In this document: piece after piece, positions 1 to 11,982 of the stretch
How positions within the stretch are numbered: position 1 is the first letter of the stretch
Layout of the letters: each line of letters begins with the position of its first letter
From: Channallabes apus
Taxonomy: Eukaryota > Chordata > Actinopteri > Siluriformes > Clariidae
Reading direction: 5' to 3'
Assembly (NCBI GenBank): GCA_030522415.1
Contig: CM060121.1
Coordinates: 4,931,976-4,995,975 of the forward strand
DNA length: 64,000 nucleotides
The notes under the pieces: model-generated
The model's database searches: none
What the model was told of the DNA's origin: nothing
The model's input: only the letters and a program-made list of their open reading frames with translations
Program-made: the position numbers and the translations under genes

Positions 1-230
1 TTATGTCCGCATACTGACTAAATTGTCTTGGGGGACATAAAGACAAAAAATGTGCATAGCCATCCATCCAAAACCTTGTCCATATACAGTAGGAATACAA
101 AATTAAACCCTTATTTTGTGATCTATTTCAAAGCCTTCATGGTGTAGGATTCACTAACCATTTGTTTATTTATTTAGCATACACTGGAACTGTACTTCCA
201 TTCTATTCTATTTACTATGTTTGTTATTTA

Positions 231-318
231 GAGAAAACAATAAAATTTTATTCATATAGCGCTTTTAACAATGGTCATTGTCTCAAAGCAGCTTCACAAA
301 AATTCAACTCAAACACAC
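231..318 (-). mobile_element. L2-type LINE 3' end fragment
   Basis: The complement of a 'GCTTTGAGACAATGACCATT...AGCGCTATATAAATAAAATT' type tail is readable here. The same tail ends the larger L2 copies near 15.9 kb and 23.0 kb. Only the last ~85 bases of the 3' UTR are present, so this is a strongly 5'-truncated insertion with no coding content. Confidence 0.75.
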
Positions 319-385
319 TGTTGAGAAATCATTGTGGCCTTAATGGATTTAAAACATTTTAATGATGTGGGTCAAAGTATACCTA

Positions 386-853
386 CAGTGGTGTGAAAAA
401 CTATTTGCCCCCCTCCTGATTTCTTATTCTTTTGCATGTTTGTCACACAAAATGTTTCTGATCATCAAACACATTTAACTATTAGTCAAAGATAACACAC
501 GTAAACACAAAATGCAGTTTTCAAATGAGGGGTTTTATTATTTAGGAAGAAAAAAAATCCAAACCTACATGGCCCTGTGTGAAAAAGTAATTGCCCCCTG
601 AACCTAACAACTGGTTGGGCCACCCTTAGCAGCAATAACTGCAATCAAGCGTTTGCGATAACTTGCAGCGAGTCTTTTACAGCGCTCTGGAGGAATTTTG
701 GCCCACTCATCTTTGCAGAATTGTTGTAATTCAGCTTTATCTTTATCTTTGACTAATAGTTAATGGTTTTTGATGAGCAGAAACATTTAAGTGTGACAAA
801 CATGCAAAAGAATAAGAAATCAGGAAGGGGGCAAATAGTTTTTCACACCACTG
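386..853. mobile_element. Tc1/mariner-type MITE with TA target duplication
   Basis: Terminal inverted repeats of roughly 40 bases start CAGTGGTGTGAAAAACTATT and end with its complement, flanked on both sides by TA. The interior around 600-740, read on the minus strand, keeps a degraded stretch resembling the C-terminus of a Tc1-like transposase (FCKDEWAKIP-like). It looks like an internally deleted, non-autonomous Tc1-like element. The ends are CAG...CTG, the type whose excision would leave TACAGTA or TACTGTA. Confidence 0.8.
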
Positions 854-1434
854 TATTATTGGCATGGATGAGACCTTGTTACAATGCATAGTTACACTAA
901 AACTTAGGGTTTTATTTAAAAGATTTTACAAGATATTAGAGAATAGATTTAGAGTTTACAAGTTGAACTGTTGCTGAAAGCATCCCTGCTACCATGCATT
1001 CCGTGTCTAGCAGCAGAATTATATTAGACTGTCAATATTATCTTTATGGTGAGTGTTGATGAGAGTTGTGTAAATTAATGTAATGAATTTACAGTACAGT
1101 ATATACAGTAGGATTTATTTATAGATAATACAGGGAGGGGTTTAGTGTGTTTTTAGCATTTGTTTCCTTTTTATAACTTTCTTTATAAGATTCTCTTTCT
1201 TTTCTTGGTCATGCCTTACATTTCTCTTCTCCCCTGGTTCTTCCATGTTCTGGTCTGTGTCTTTTCTATTTAGTTTTTTCCATTTCTATTTTCTTTTCCT
1301 CTTACCTCAGGCAAAAAAAGTACTGCGACCAGATCTGACCTTTAAATATCTATTAAAGTATCCGGAATGACATGTGATGGCAATCCATGTTAATCAAACT
1401 GGAGAACTCTGGGGATCTGTGCAGCAGCCTCTTA
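854..1434. other. No gene seen
   Basis: AT-rich intergenic sequence with several TACAGTA heptamers near 1091-1110. I see no open frame with family resemblance and no RNA gene. Confidence 0.5.
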
Positions 1435-2014
1435 TGCCTCTTTTCCACTGCATAGTACAGCACAGCACGGTTCAGTACAGCTCACTTCGGTTCGGCTCAG
1501 TTCGGCTCGGTTTGCGCTTCCACTGCAGTTTAGTAACGCTTTAGAGTGGGCGGGATTATTCACGTGTCGTTTTAGTTGCGGCGCCGCTACTGCCGTGACG
1601 TCATCGTAAACGCGCCACAAACAAACACACAACAATGGAGCATATCGACGGCATGGTGTTCTTCATTCTCGGCATGTGGATATTTTTAACAGCGAGACGA
1701 AGGAGTGTGTTTTAAAAGAGGCTGATGGCAGCCAAAGAAAATTTTTGGTTAATACAAAAAGGTGCGTCCGATCCTTCTCTAAATATAGCGGTTCTGTTGT
1801 GTCTCGTGTCGCATGTTCAGTGGCGCAGTAATGACGATTTTCTCCGGCCAATCAGTGACCAGCAGAGTCACGTTTTGGTAACGGTTCGGCGCGCTTGGAA
1901 CCTTGGCTGAGGTGGTACTAAAAAAAGGACCAGGTACTGTTCCCAGTGGAAAACCCCCCAAAAGTGAGCTGAACTGAACCATGTCGTGCCGTACTATGCA
2001 GTGGAAAAGCGCCA
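1435..2014. mobile_element. PIF/Harbinger-like MITE with TTA target duplication
   Basis: A 580-base element has inverted ends: CTTTTCCACTGCATAGTAC on the left and its near-perfect complement on the right. Identical TTA trinucleotides flank it at 1432-1434 and 2015-2017. A 3-base TTA duplication with TIRs is typical of PIF/Harbinger elements. There is no transposase, and the small open frames inside are not coding. Confidence 0.7.
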
Positions 2015-2416
2015 TTAGTGTTACAAAAACACCAACTTCAGGATACTGAGAGGAACTCAGCAACATTGCACTTTAGATTATTTTCAGCATACATCTGAAT
2101 GTTTTATTACTTACTAATACAAAAATGCTTTTTGTTTAATATTCTAGAGAAAGCTGTCGTGTCAAGTGTATTTCCAAGTCTTTGTCCTGGTTTTTGATGG
2201 ATCTGGTGCATATAGTACTGTAGCTGATCATCACGAATTGTTCTATATGAATCCAGTAAAAAGGTCTTAAACTTACACGGAATGAGTAAATATAAAAGTC
2301 AATATAGGCCACAAAAAGTATTAACGGGTCACTCATAGCCAATCTAAACATTTTGGTTCTTCAGGAATACTCTGCTTATGAAAATGTGAGCTTGTCATGT
2401 GACTATAGTAAGCATG

Positions 2417-2454
2417 TGTTTTTGTACTGGTGTCTAAGCAGAAGTATCACTGTG
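2417..2454 (-). promoter_or_regulatory. VH 23-type recombination signal (segment 1)
   Basis: On the minus strand the V exon is followed directly by heptamer CACAGTG (2454-2448), a 22-base spacer and nonamer ACAAAAACA (2425-2417). This is the RAG1/RAG2 cleavage signal that joins the V segment to D. Confidence 0.92.
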
Positions 2455-2909
2455 TGTATCTGGCGCAGTAATACACTGCAGTGTCTTCTGTCCTCACGTT
2501 GCTCATGTGCAGATACACCTGCATCTTACTGTTGTCTCTGGAGATGGTGAACCGGCCATTAACTGCACTGGAGTAATACTTGCTACTACTACCTTCTGAG
2601 ATAGCTGCAACCCATTCCAGTCCTTTTCCAGGAGCCTGTCTGTTCCAAGCCATGTAATAACTACTAAAGGTAAATCCAGAGGCGGTGCAGGTCAGTGTAT
2701 GAGACTGACCAGGTTTGATAATTACTGATTCAGACTCAATCAGTGTCTGACTGCAGGAATCTGAAATACAAGAATAAACAAAGATTTCAGTTAACTTAAG
2801 AAAAACGTATACTGTAAATGAAGATTTTTTTTGTATGAAATCAGTATTAATACTAACATTGGATAAACATTGCTAGAGCAAAGTAAATCAGAACTCGGCC
2901 CAGCCCCAT
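2455..2909 (-). CDS. ighv: Immunoglobulin heavy-chain variable segment 1, apparently functional
   Basis: VH segments are joined to D and J in B cells to make the antigen-binding domain of antibody heavy chains. The leader exon runs 2909-2858 ([10 protein letters not shown]..., hydrophobic, phase-1 donor GTTAGT). The V exon runs 2760-2455 after acceptor TGTATTTCAG. It is open throughout, with both core cysteines, Trp after CDR1 in [14 protein letters not shown], the [10 protein letters not shown] strand and [11 protein letters not shown]. Asn follows the Trp where Ile or Val is usual, and an extra Cys lies at the mature N-terminus (SCSQT). It is the lowest-coordinate V here, so it should be the most D-proximal seen. 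Its closest relative in the window is the segment at 42.1 kb. Confidence 0.93.
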
Positions 2910-2991
2910 CTTAAACAATTAAAACGATTACTGTTGCTGTAAATGAACTCAGACTGCCTGTTTCAGAATAAATGGTTCAAACACAGGTTTC

Positions 2992-2999
2992 ATTTGCAT
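2992..2999 (-). promoter_or_regulatory. VH octamer promoter element (segment 1)
   Basis: ATGCAAAT on the minus strand, about 83 bases upstream of the leader ATG. It is the conserved Oct-factor site of immunoglobulin V promoters. Confidence 0.85.
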
Positions 3000-3274
3000 G
3001 TCACTCCCACTAGAGACTTCACTGAGGAATATAAATGAAGAAACAGAAATCTTACTGCTCCCCCTATCGAGCTATATTTCATACTGTTAAATTCATCATC
3101 ATGCTTTACTCATTAGATACAGTATAATGGCATTAAGGTAACACTAAAAGGATCATGACGATTTCTGAACAACCATAATTACTGGACCACACAAAAGTTT
3201 CTGAAACTATCAGTTTTAGATGTTTGTCTAATCCAGGTTACCTAATAAAACAGAAATTGTTTCCAAAAATAAGA

Positions 3275-3467
3275 CAGAAGACAGCATGGTGGCATACTGT
3301 TTAGCACTGTGGCCTTGCACATCTACATTCGAGTGTTCCATTCCCTGTGTACATGCTGTTTACATGTTCTCCCTGTGTTTTGTGGGTTTCCTCCGGGTAC
3401 TTTAGTTTTCTCCTACAGCAATGAGATGCAGATTAGATTCATTGGCATTCCCAGTTTGCTCGTATAG

Positions 3468-3498
<31 letters not shown>

Positions 3499-3590
3499 TG
3501 TGTGTGTGTTGGCACCCCTCCTGGGATAGGGTCCAGGTCCCCCCGAGACTCTGTATATAGGAAAAGTGGTATAAAATTAATGAAAAAACA
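3275..3590 (+). repeat. tRNA-derived SINE-like dispersed repeat, copy 1
   Basis: The sequence contains the recognisable core 'gggtttcctccgggtac' and the distal 'cctgggatagggtccagg'. Both are shared with the copies at 23.1, 31.4, 33.5 and 40.1 kb. A GT microsatellite sits between the two halves. The family is ubiquitous in teleosts, and fuller copies carry a B-box-like GGTTCGATTCC. This copy is degenerate. Confidence 0.7.
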
Positions 3591-4670
3591 GAGCAGAAGA
3601 AGCTGAATGTGTATTAATGAACAGGTACAGTAGAGATGATTTAGTTTACACAGGCTGCCCTCTTCAGGCAAAAAACAACAGTAACTGTTCCTGTTTTGAG
3701 ACACAGACTTTTTAAGTGTCCACTGTTTCTTTTTAATTTAAAAGATTAATAACGAAAAAAATAATTACGCAATATTACTTAAACACATTATTTTAGATAT
3801 GGGTTCATATAAACTAGTTTATATGAAACAGTATGGTTTTGGGTCTTTATCACAACATTTCAAATACCTGTGATCACAGCACATGGCACATGGCTCTTAA
3901 TTTAATTATTTATTAGAGACAGAAGAAGCTACTGAATGTACATTGCAAAAAAAATGCTGTTAAAAAAACAGCCACAATCTGACAGTAATGTACTGTTTTC
4001 CATTAAAGCAGTAATGTGCTGTAGAAAACAATGTATTCTGGGTAATATTTTCCACTTTTCATCAGTAGTCTTCTGTATTTAATTATTACGGTTTTCTTCT
4101 GTATTTTGCAATGCATTGTGGTCTAGTCCTATTTGCTAATGTTTTAAATAACGGTACATTAGTATTTTTTGTAAACTGATTGGAGTGTATAAGTGCAAAT
4201 CTGATCAAATATTATTACTGTTCTGTCAAAATAATTTGTTTAGTGTTATTAAACATAACTTTTAGAAGCAGCAATTTAAAAGATCATTTTCAGTCAAGTA
4301 TACGTGAACTTGCCACAAAAATCATTACTAATTTATATAGCTTTTATTCTGAAGAGGAAGTCCTTTGTCTTCAACTTTGTCTGCGAGTATCAGTATCTGC
4401 ACCAACAAACAAGGTAATTTAAACCTTTTTCTTTATTTTCTTGACAGTATAAGCTGTCGAGCTTGTGAACATGTGTTTAGAACATACTTCACTGCTGACA
4501 TGTGAGTAATTCGAGCATTTATATTTTCATGGATTTTGTTCTCACCAAGCCTCATTAAGAGTTTTCTGTACTATCAGAATCAGCATATCTTTATTGTCAT
4601 TGTAACAAGTACAACGGAATTAGGTGCAATCCCTGCCTCAGAGAGACATGCAAAGAAATAAAAACAAATA

Positions 4671-5435
4671 CAGTGAAACCTCGGATTACGAGCATAATTT
4701 GTTCATAATTCATACTGTAGGCTCACACTCCGGAAGTGGGCTCGTATTCCAAAACACTCGTAAACCAAATGTAACTTTCCCATAAGAAATAATGGAAACT
4801 CAAATGATTCATTCCACAGCCCAAAAAAAATAAATACATAAAAATAATTAACACAAAATATAAAGTAAAAATAAAACAAATAAATTAAAACCAAGTGTAT
4901 CAACACACGCGCACACACATAAGAGAGGCTGAGGGAGAAAATGGATTTTTAACCTTCTAGTAAACCTTTCTTATTTGAATTTCACATGAAAAAATTTTTA
5001 TGTGAAAGATATGTGGAGATTTTGTTTGCTTTACTCGCCCGCGCACATGTGTGTTATAAAAAAATGGTACACATACGCAGTACACACACGCTTACAAACA
5101 CAAAATAAAATATGTTTCACACACACACACACACACGTGGTCACAGTGTTATAGTAAACAGTACACGCGAGCACGGATGTTGATTATACCAGTAAGAGAT
5201 GAGCACTAAGACCCAGCAGGGTAGACGATTACTCACAATTCCGCAGCTCAAGAGAGAGAAAAACCGTTGGCTCAGTTGTGATCCCGTGATGCTTGTCGTC
5301 AAAACAAGAAGCGCATGCGTGATACATGATACTCGCTGCTCGTAAACCAAGACACTCGTTTTCTAAAACTAAATTTATTAAAAATCTTTGCGGAACACTC
5401 ATAAACCGCGTTACTCGTAATCCGAGGTTTCACTG
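4671..5435. mobile_element. 765-base TIR element (Tc1/mariner superfamily) with TA target duplication
   Basis: The left end CAGTGAAACCTCGGATTACG is matched by its complement at 5414-5435, and TA flanks both sides. No transposase can be read, so this is a non-autonomous element. Related pieces lie at 37.53 kb (a truncated copy with an intact left end) and about 47.64-47.72 kb (an internal fragment). The CAG...CTG ends fit the excision-scar heptamers scattered through the window. Confidence 0.75.
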
Positions 5436-5679
5436 TATATAATAAGGGAAGAGAAAAAAAAAAGGGGGGGGGGGGGGCTAACATTACAGTGGGAGCCACG
5501 CCAAATAGCCGCGACAGTGTGGCTGAAGTGTGAATGGCGTGTGAATGGCCTTTGCACGCCGTAATCCCCCCTCCCTTTTCTGGCTGAAAGGCGTGTCAAG
5601 ATTTCACAGTAAACACGCCCATTCAAGCCCAATTTATTCATTTACCTGGTGCCACCACTAGATGGCGCTTCGTTCTCAA

Positions 5680-7215
5680 GAACACGTTAAAACAAGCCAG
5701 CTGCGCTGAGTTGCAATCACGTGATTTTAACAACCCGCCTCCACCCCCGCCGAACTGACGCTGCCAAACTACAGAGATGAAGATGGCGGCTTAACGGACT
5801 ATTCGTGGTAAGTGATGTTTTATTTTATAAAATGTGTTTGGGGTAGTTTACAGTTTATTTCCCAGTTTAGTTTTTTTATTGGCCGTTTGAAATATCACTG
5901 GCAGCAGCAGCAGCGGTCAGATGTGACTTTAGAGAACTTAATGTTCTGTTTACCAAGTCTGGAGTTAATATTACAGCTTACTGTCAGTGTCACACACTCA
6001 CAATGTCACTCCACTTTAACTCAAAAACATGCTCAAGCTTCGACAATACTATTAATGTCCCTATTACAAGAGCTGCACTACCCGATGAAGAGTGTTTGTG
6101 TTCTCTGTAAATACTGAGAGAATCTCACCGCGTGTTGTCTGGATAAATTCAGCGCTTATTTATTCTCTGGTTAAGAGTTAATCAGCAGGTTATTTCTGTG
6201 ACTTTAATATAATGTGATGCAGTTGATGAGGGACACAGACTGAGGGGAGCTGTACAGGAGCTAGTAACGCTCATAACCCGGTTTATATTTTATACACTTT
6301 GTCCGGGACTTTCCGCGGTAGCGCGAGCGCTTAGTTAACGAGCTGAATAACAACACAGAAGTGTTTATCAGTTAAGGAGGAGGAGGAGGAGGGGGAGGTG
6401 TGTGTGTGTGTGTGTGTGAGGGGCTTCAGTAAGTTATAGTTTGGCTTCAGGGATGAACTAATGCTCATATACGAGTGTTATATCGCTTAACTTATTTGTA
6501 TGAGAAGCGCATTAAGTAAATTCCCGGTTAATTTAATGCAGACGATAATACAGACAGTCACTGGTTAACACTAACACTGTTCACTGGTTAACACTAACAC
6601 TGTTCACTGGTTAACATTAGCACAGGCAGATTATTTAGATTACAGAATCCCCAAAGCAGTACTTTACACACTCTGTGGTAAATAGGTTTATTAATATATT
6701 TTATTTTTATTAGAACTATATGTTCTGTAAAGTTTATTTATCTTTGTCTTGACTACATTCTCCTGTTGTCTTTAAGCAGAGCTCCGCTGTGGAGGATTGG
6801 GGGGTCAGACGGCTGACGGCTGGACTTTTGGAGCTACAGGACTGGAGGAGCCTGAACAAGCTGTTGACGGAGCTGTAGGAGGGATGACGTCACAGTCCGA
6901 CAGCTTTAGAATTATGTTTGATCAGGTCTACTGTATATTCTGAACATAGAACTGCAAAATGTCTGATACAGTACTTTGCGGGAAACAAAGACTTAAACTG
7001 TTAAGTAATAACATTATTAATAACAAATATGTAATAGTTTTGATATTTGAAAATGTTTTATTTTAATGTAAAAGGACTATAGATAGAGACTTATAAGCAG
7101 CTGGTGTATCCGGGTTGTTTAATGAACTTTAAGCAAAAAGACAACATGTATTCATCTGTTTTATATAAATTACTGTTTTAACTTTGACTAGTTTTGGAAG
7201 AATAAATTGAATTGT
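5680..7215 (+). other. Possible two-exon non-coding transcription unit (weak)
   Basis: A CpG-richer patch at 5700-5800 contains AAGATGGCGG, followed by a good splice donor (GGTAAGTG, about 5808). About 970 bases on is a pyrimidine-rich acceptor (TTGTCTTTAAGCAG, ending 6780), a GC-richer block to about 6900, and AATAAA near 7201. The first ATG frame stops after five codons, and no protein similarity is visible. It may be a non-coding RNA, the remnant of a gene's 5' end, or a repeat. The splice reading is inference only. Confidence 0.22.
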
Positions 7216-8008
7216 TAAAGTGATGTTTTGCGTGTTTTAATTTTGGGGGATTGTTTGGGTATTTAAAAATTGTTTAGTTGAACCAACAACTTCAATTGGC
7301 AAAAAATGGGACACAACTTTGTTTTAAATAGTCAAAGAGTTGGGCTGAAAATAATAATAATAATTATTGATCATAGAAACAAATGAAACCAGTTAAACAC
7401 TTGATTATATGTATTTGTGTTTGTGATTGTGACCCATAATAATTTTTTCTCAGTATAAATAAATGTTTTGGGTTTTAAGAACTCCAAAAGAGCAACGACA
7501 AACTTGGTATTCTCCATTGCGGTTTCTCACCTTCCACTCCTGAGTATGACATGGTGTTAATTGCTCTGTGTGTGTGTTTTTGGCGGGGGGATGGGTGTGT
7601 GTGTGTGTTTTCGGCTGTTCAGCAGTTCTAAACACAAGCACAGTTTTTGTCCTTAACTAAAATACTTCAATACGTTAATAATGAATTTATTTTGCTGAAT
7701 AAGGTAATAAGCGATGTTTAAACCAAACCAGTAAGTTAAGTAAGTGTTCCATACATTAGATAGATAGTTTATTTCAGTTCAACACTGAAAAAAGGTGTAG
7801 GCTGAAGCCTTGCTTATTATGCCTACCCTTTGTACATCAACAAATGATGAGCGACACTTTACAGTAAATTGCACAAAATATTGTCAACAAATATTGTCAC
7901 TTGTGCACATAAACAAAACATGTCAAAATTAATTATTCTTTCACTTGGGAAGAGAAGAGAAATTTGGAAAAGAAAATAATCATGTCTATATACAGTATAT
8001 ATATTACT

Positions 8009-8608
8009 TTATGTCATATATTCACTAAACACCTTGTCTTTAAACATTTTTTTAAATCTATGAAGTGAATTACATAATTTTAATTCCATATCACATTTAT
8101 TCCATAAATTAACCCCTTTAACGGAAATGCATTTATTCTTTAAATTTGTTCTGGCCCTTATTTTGCTAAACATGAACATTCCTCTTAGACAATAGTACTG
8201 GCTGACTTTAATTTTGAACAGCCTCTGGATGCAGCTGGGAAGTAAATTATTATAGGCTTTATACATTATTTGTGCAGTATACAAATCAACTAGATCCACA
8301 AATTTCAAAACTTTAGATTTTATAAACAATTTATTTGTGTGTTCATAATAATCGGCCTTATTAACAATCCTTATTGCTTTTTTTTGTAACACAGATATTG
8401 GGTTTAAATAAGTTTTATAAGTATGCCCCCATACCTCCACACAATAAGTGATGTATGGAAATATGAGTGTACAATACAATATGCGTAATGTTTTATTATC
8501 CAATACATACTTTAATCTGTTAAGAATTCCAACTGATTTAGAGATTTTTGTCTTAATAAAATTAATATGTGGTTTCCAATTCAGTTTGTTGTCAATTATT
8601 ACTCCCAA
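8009..8608 (-). pseudogene. LINE ORF2 C-terminal part (post-RT domain)
   Basis: This part follows the palm/thumb region and begins with the FLGVIID-like segment typical after the FADD box. It continues with SVGILNRLKYVL, LIFPYITYCVEVWG and LQKKAIRIV, hallmarks of the C-terminal region of jockey/CR1-group LINE proteins. A one-base frameshift near 8610 separates it from the upstream reverse-transcriptase frame. It ends at a normal stop, after which only the short 3' UTR remains. Confidence 0.82.
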
Positions 8609-8612
8609 AAAT

Positions 8613-9587
8613 TTAATTTTTGGAGACTCTTTCTATTTCCTCATTATTAATTCTTATTTTCACATCATGATTAATTTTTTGATTACTAAAAATTATGAAC
8701 TTAGTTTTAGTCAAATTCAATGAAAGCTTACTATCATCTAACCAACTTTTAAGCCTCAGCAATTCATTTTCCACTGTGTTCAGAAGCTGTTTCAAATTTT
8801 TACCTGATAAATATAAAGTAGTGTCATCAGCAAATAATAAAAATTTTAATACATTGGACACTTTATCAATATCATTAACATACAACACAAATAATTTAGG
8901 GCCCAATACTGAACCTTGTGGAACACCGCATGTAACTTCCAATAAGTCAGATTTGTCATTATTAATTTGTACATACTGATGTCTGCTTTCCAGGTAGCTT
9001 TTTATCCAGTCTAACGCTTTTCCTCTTATTCCATAATTTAACAATTTCTTCACTAATAAATCATAATCAATTGTATCAAATGCTTTCTTTAAATCTAAAA
9101 ATACTCCCAATGTATATTCCTTGTTTTCTACTGCAGTTGAGATATCTTCAACCATTTTCATTACTGCCATTGAAGTCGACCTCTTAGTCCTAAATCCGAA
9201 TTGATATTCACTCAGTAAATTATGTTTTTCTATAAATTTGTCAAGCCTCTGCACAAATACTTTCTCTAAGATTTTTGAAAACTGCGGCAGAAGAGCAATT
9301 GGTCTGTAATTAGAGAAGGAATAATGATCTCCTCCTTTAAAGATCGGAATAACTTTTGCCATTTTCATTTTACTAGGAAAGATACCGGTTAAGAAAGACA
9401 GACTACAAATGTAAGCAAAAGGTTTTGCTATACTCACAATTATATTTTTTAATAATGACATGTCTAGATCATCACAATCTGTGGAATATTTACTCTTGCA
9501 ATTATTAACTGGTAGAAGTATTTCTTTTTCATCTACAGCCTGAATAAACATTGTATACTTATTACATAAGTTTTTTACTTCATTCAC
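8613..9587 (-). pseudogene. LINE reverse transcriptase core
   Basis: This is the polymerase that copies LINE RNA into DNA at a nicked target. RT blocks appear in order: NYRPIALLPQFSKILEKVF, YQFGFRTKRSTSMAV, FLDLKKAFDTIDYDLL (first catalytic Asp), GVPQGSVLGPKLFVLYVNDI, then FADDTTLYL with the catalytic Asp pair. The domain is nearly complete, but the frame is broken on both sides. It was most likely inactive soon after insertion or is an old copy. Confidence 0.87.
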
Positions 9588-9697
9588 TGATCCATGTTTA
9601 GTAATTTTTTCTGCTAATTTAGATCCAACATTTACAAAATACTTATTAAATTCATTGACAATATCTTCCCCTTTATTTATACTTTGATTATCATCAT

Positions 9698-10594
9698 TTA
9701 CAAAAAACGATTTGGGTAATCAAAACTACATGTATTATTTTTAAGTATACCATTAAGTACCTTCCATGTTGCTTTTACATTGTTTTTATGGATATTCAAT
9801 AACCTATTGTAATAGTCCTTCTTACTGAATCTTATTATATTTTGTAATTTATTTTTGTAAGTCTTATAATCAATTTCTGCTTGTTTTGATCTTGTTGTTA
9901 GAAATTTCGTGAATAGGACATTTTTCTTTTTACATGCCTTCTCTATTCCTTTAGAAATCCATGGTTTATATACATTCTTTTGCTTTATTATAATCCTCTT
10001 AGATGAACAATGTTTATTAATTTGCTCATTTAATATATTCAAGAACACTTCATACGCCTTACTGGGATTGCTATATGCATAAACTTCATCCCAATTTTGT
10101 ATTTTTAAATCTTCATTAAGAGCATCTATTGCCTCTTGTGTTCTATTGCGAATAATTTTATAACTATTAGTCCTTTTTTTGAGGGGGGGATTTTTCAATA
10201 AATCATAGAAAATCACAAAAACTGGAAGATGGTCTGTGATATCATTGATAAGCAACCCTCCTAGTCTTTTTCCTTTTAATTCATTAGTATATATATGATC
10301 TATTAATGTTGCTGTATCTTTTGTCAATCTACTAGGTTTTGTTATCATTGGAATCAAACCATAACTGTACAGTGCATCAATAAAATTAGCAATTCTCTTA
10401 CTTCCATGTGGATTTAGTAAATCAATGTTAAGCTCACCACATATGATGTTTACCTTATTTTTAATTGATTGGTCGAACATATCAAATAACTCTTTTGTAA
10501 ATTTATCAATGCATGTGCCTGGAGCTCTGTACACACAACTGATCATTATGTTTTTTGTACTTTTTGTTTCAATTTCAATTGTTACACACTCCAA
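9698..10594 (-). pseudogene. LINE AP-endonuclease C-terminal part and linker
   Basis: The visible endonuclease motifs are SCVYRAPG, CGELNIDLL (family norm GDFN, so the catalytic Asp is replaced by Glu), IDHIYTN and ITDHLPVF (the SDH motif). A Lys-rich linker follows. The N-terminal half of the nuclease is absent. A frameshift near 9690 separates it from the RT frame. Confidence 0.8.
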
Positions 10595-10618
10595 AACATT
10601 TTCTATGGCAAATTAAAG

Positions 10619-11477
10619 TACTGTGTATAACCAAGTGCCCTAGCAAACAGTTACAGTACAGTTTACAGTACAAACAGAGTGTGTGCGCTGGGGGGATTGG
10701 AAGGTGAGTGAGAATACTCATTTACAAGACAAAAGACGGTCAGAGGCAGGGCCGTTCTAGACCAGACAACACGGGGTGGGGGGAGGGGGGCATCATGTTC
10801 GAGCACTGTTTTTACCTGGCCTTACTGTATAGTAACAGTATTGTATTTGCTGAATTGTGTTGAGGCACGCAAACCCCCAGACCACAATAAGGTGGCAATC
10901 CCTCAGGGGGAAACTAAAAAAAAAAAATATATATATATATATATAATTATATAATATCCTTAATCCAGATTTTATCAATCAATGACATAACATTTATCTA
11001 AGCTGGATGGTCAAATTCTCAAAAACGTTTAACCTAAAGTAAGACTTAACACACTATAACTAAAATATTTACAAAACTGAAAGGTTGTCTTATGAATAAT
11101 AAAAAATACAAACTAAATTAAAACAGATGGGCTGTTGAACAGATCATAATATGTTTTATGTTTTCTGATTATAAATGATATATGGGTTGATTTTAGAAAG
11201 GCTAAATCAAATAGCTAGTTTTGGTCATGTCAGTCCAGTAACTATACTATGTAAAAGTAATTATAATATGAATTAATTAAGGGCAGGACCTAACCTAATG
11301 TTAATAATTTACACCATGATAACATTAGTATTCATGTTTTTGTATATATTTTTAAATGTTCAAATGAACGTTTCAGAGTATATAATTTGTCGTGTCATCT
11401 GTGATTGAGACCCATGAGTTAAATTGAAATATTTTTTTATAGGTAGTAAGCCAGGTTTTAGTAACCTTGGATAAATC
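10619..11477. other. No gene seen
   Basis: AT-rich spacer with simple repeats (poly-A, AT and C-rich runs near 10780-10950) and several TACAGTA/TACTGTA heptamers. No open frame shows family resemblance. Confidence 0.5.
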
Positions 11478-11982
11478 AGCATGTAAGCCCTCTCTCGCGC
11501 ACGCGCTCTCATGCTATCTCTCGCACTCACACACACACACACAGACACACTGTACACACACAGACACACACAAATAATACATGAAATCGCGTAAAACCAA
11601 ATGAAACTAGGGTAAAAATATGAGCAGTAAAATACAGTAGTATCCTGTAGGTGATTCCTGTCCTGTGATAACAGGCACTAACCCTCTAGAACTGTTTACT
11701 TCTGTTAGTTTTGTTTTCAAGTGTGAATGTTTATGGGGATTAAATCTGTCTCTGCTGCTGCATCTATACACCGTTGTGATAAGTGATTTGTGCCCCATCA
11801 GATCTTTAATGTGGTTTTATGCTGGTTAAATGACTAAAGACATACTGATCCGTATGGACAGATATTTGTTCCAGATATTATGCGCCATTAATCAATTTGT
11901 TATGCCAATTTGACTTTCAGCGAAAACATAAAAAATATAACGAAAACAAACCCAAGCAGAAGTTACATTTTAAGCTTTACTT
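11478..11982. repeat. Direct repeat unit A (about 0.5 kb)
   Basis: The unit runs from a CA-rich microsatellite through 'gccccatcagatctt' to 'aaccccaagcag'-like sequence ending in 'gctttacttt'. It is repeated as unit B at about 12150-12532 with many small differences. No coding content was seen. Confidence 0.65.

Larger units (their letters stand above)
7757..10618 (-). mobile_element. Jockey/CR1-group LINE, 5'-truncated
   Basis: The element reads from right to left: endonuclease C-terminal half, linker, reverse transcriptase, C-terminal domain, then a 3' UTR ending in an ATCT-type short repeat at about 7757. Inner frames are displaced by single-base shifts near 9690-9700 and near 8610, so the copy is dead. 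It is AT-rich like its surroundings. The 5' end is lost inside the endonuclease. The exact clade is not certain. Confidence 0.88.

Noticed and set aside
1..2416. D, J or constant exons of IGH
   Set aside because: No WG.G J motif, 12-spacer RSS pair or Ig constant domain was found on either strand.
5411..5641. Minus-strand 76-codon frame near the G-run
   Set aside because: It straddles the end of the TIR element and a homopolymer, and shows no conserved motif.
10741..10800. hAT element end at 'cagggccgttctag'
   Set aside because: It resembles a hAT terminus, but no inverted partner or 8-base duplication could be found.
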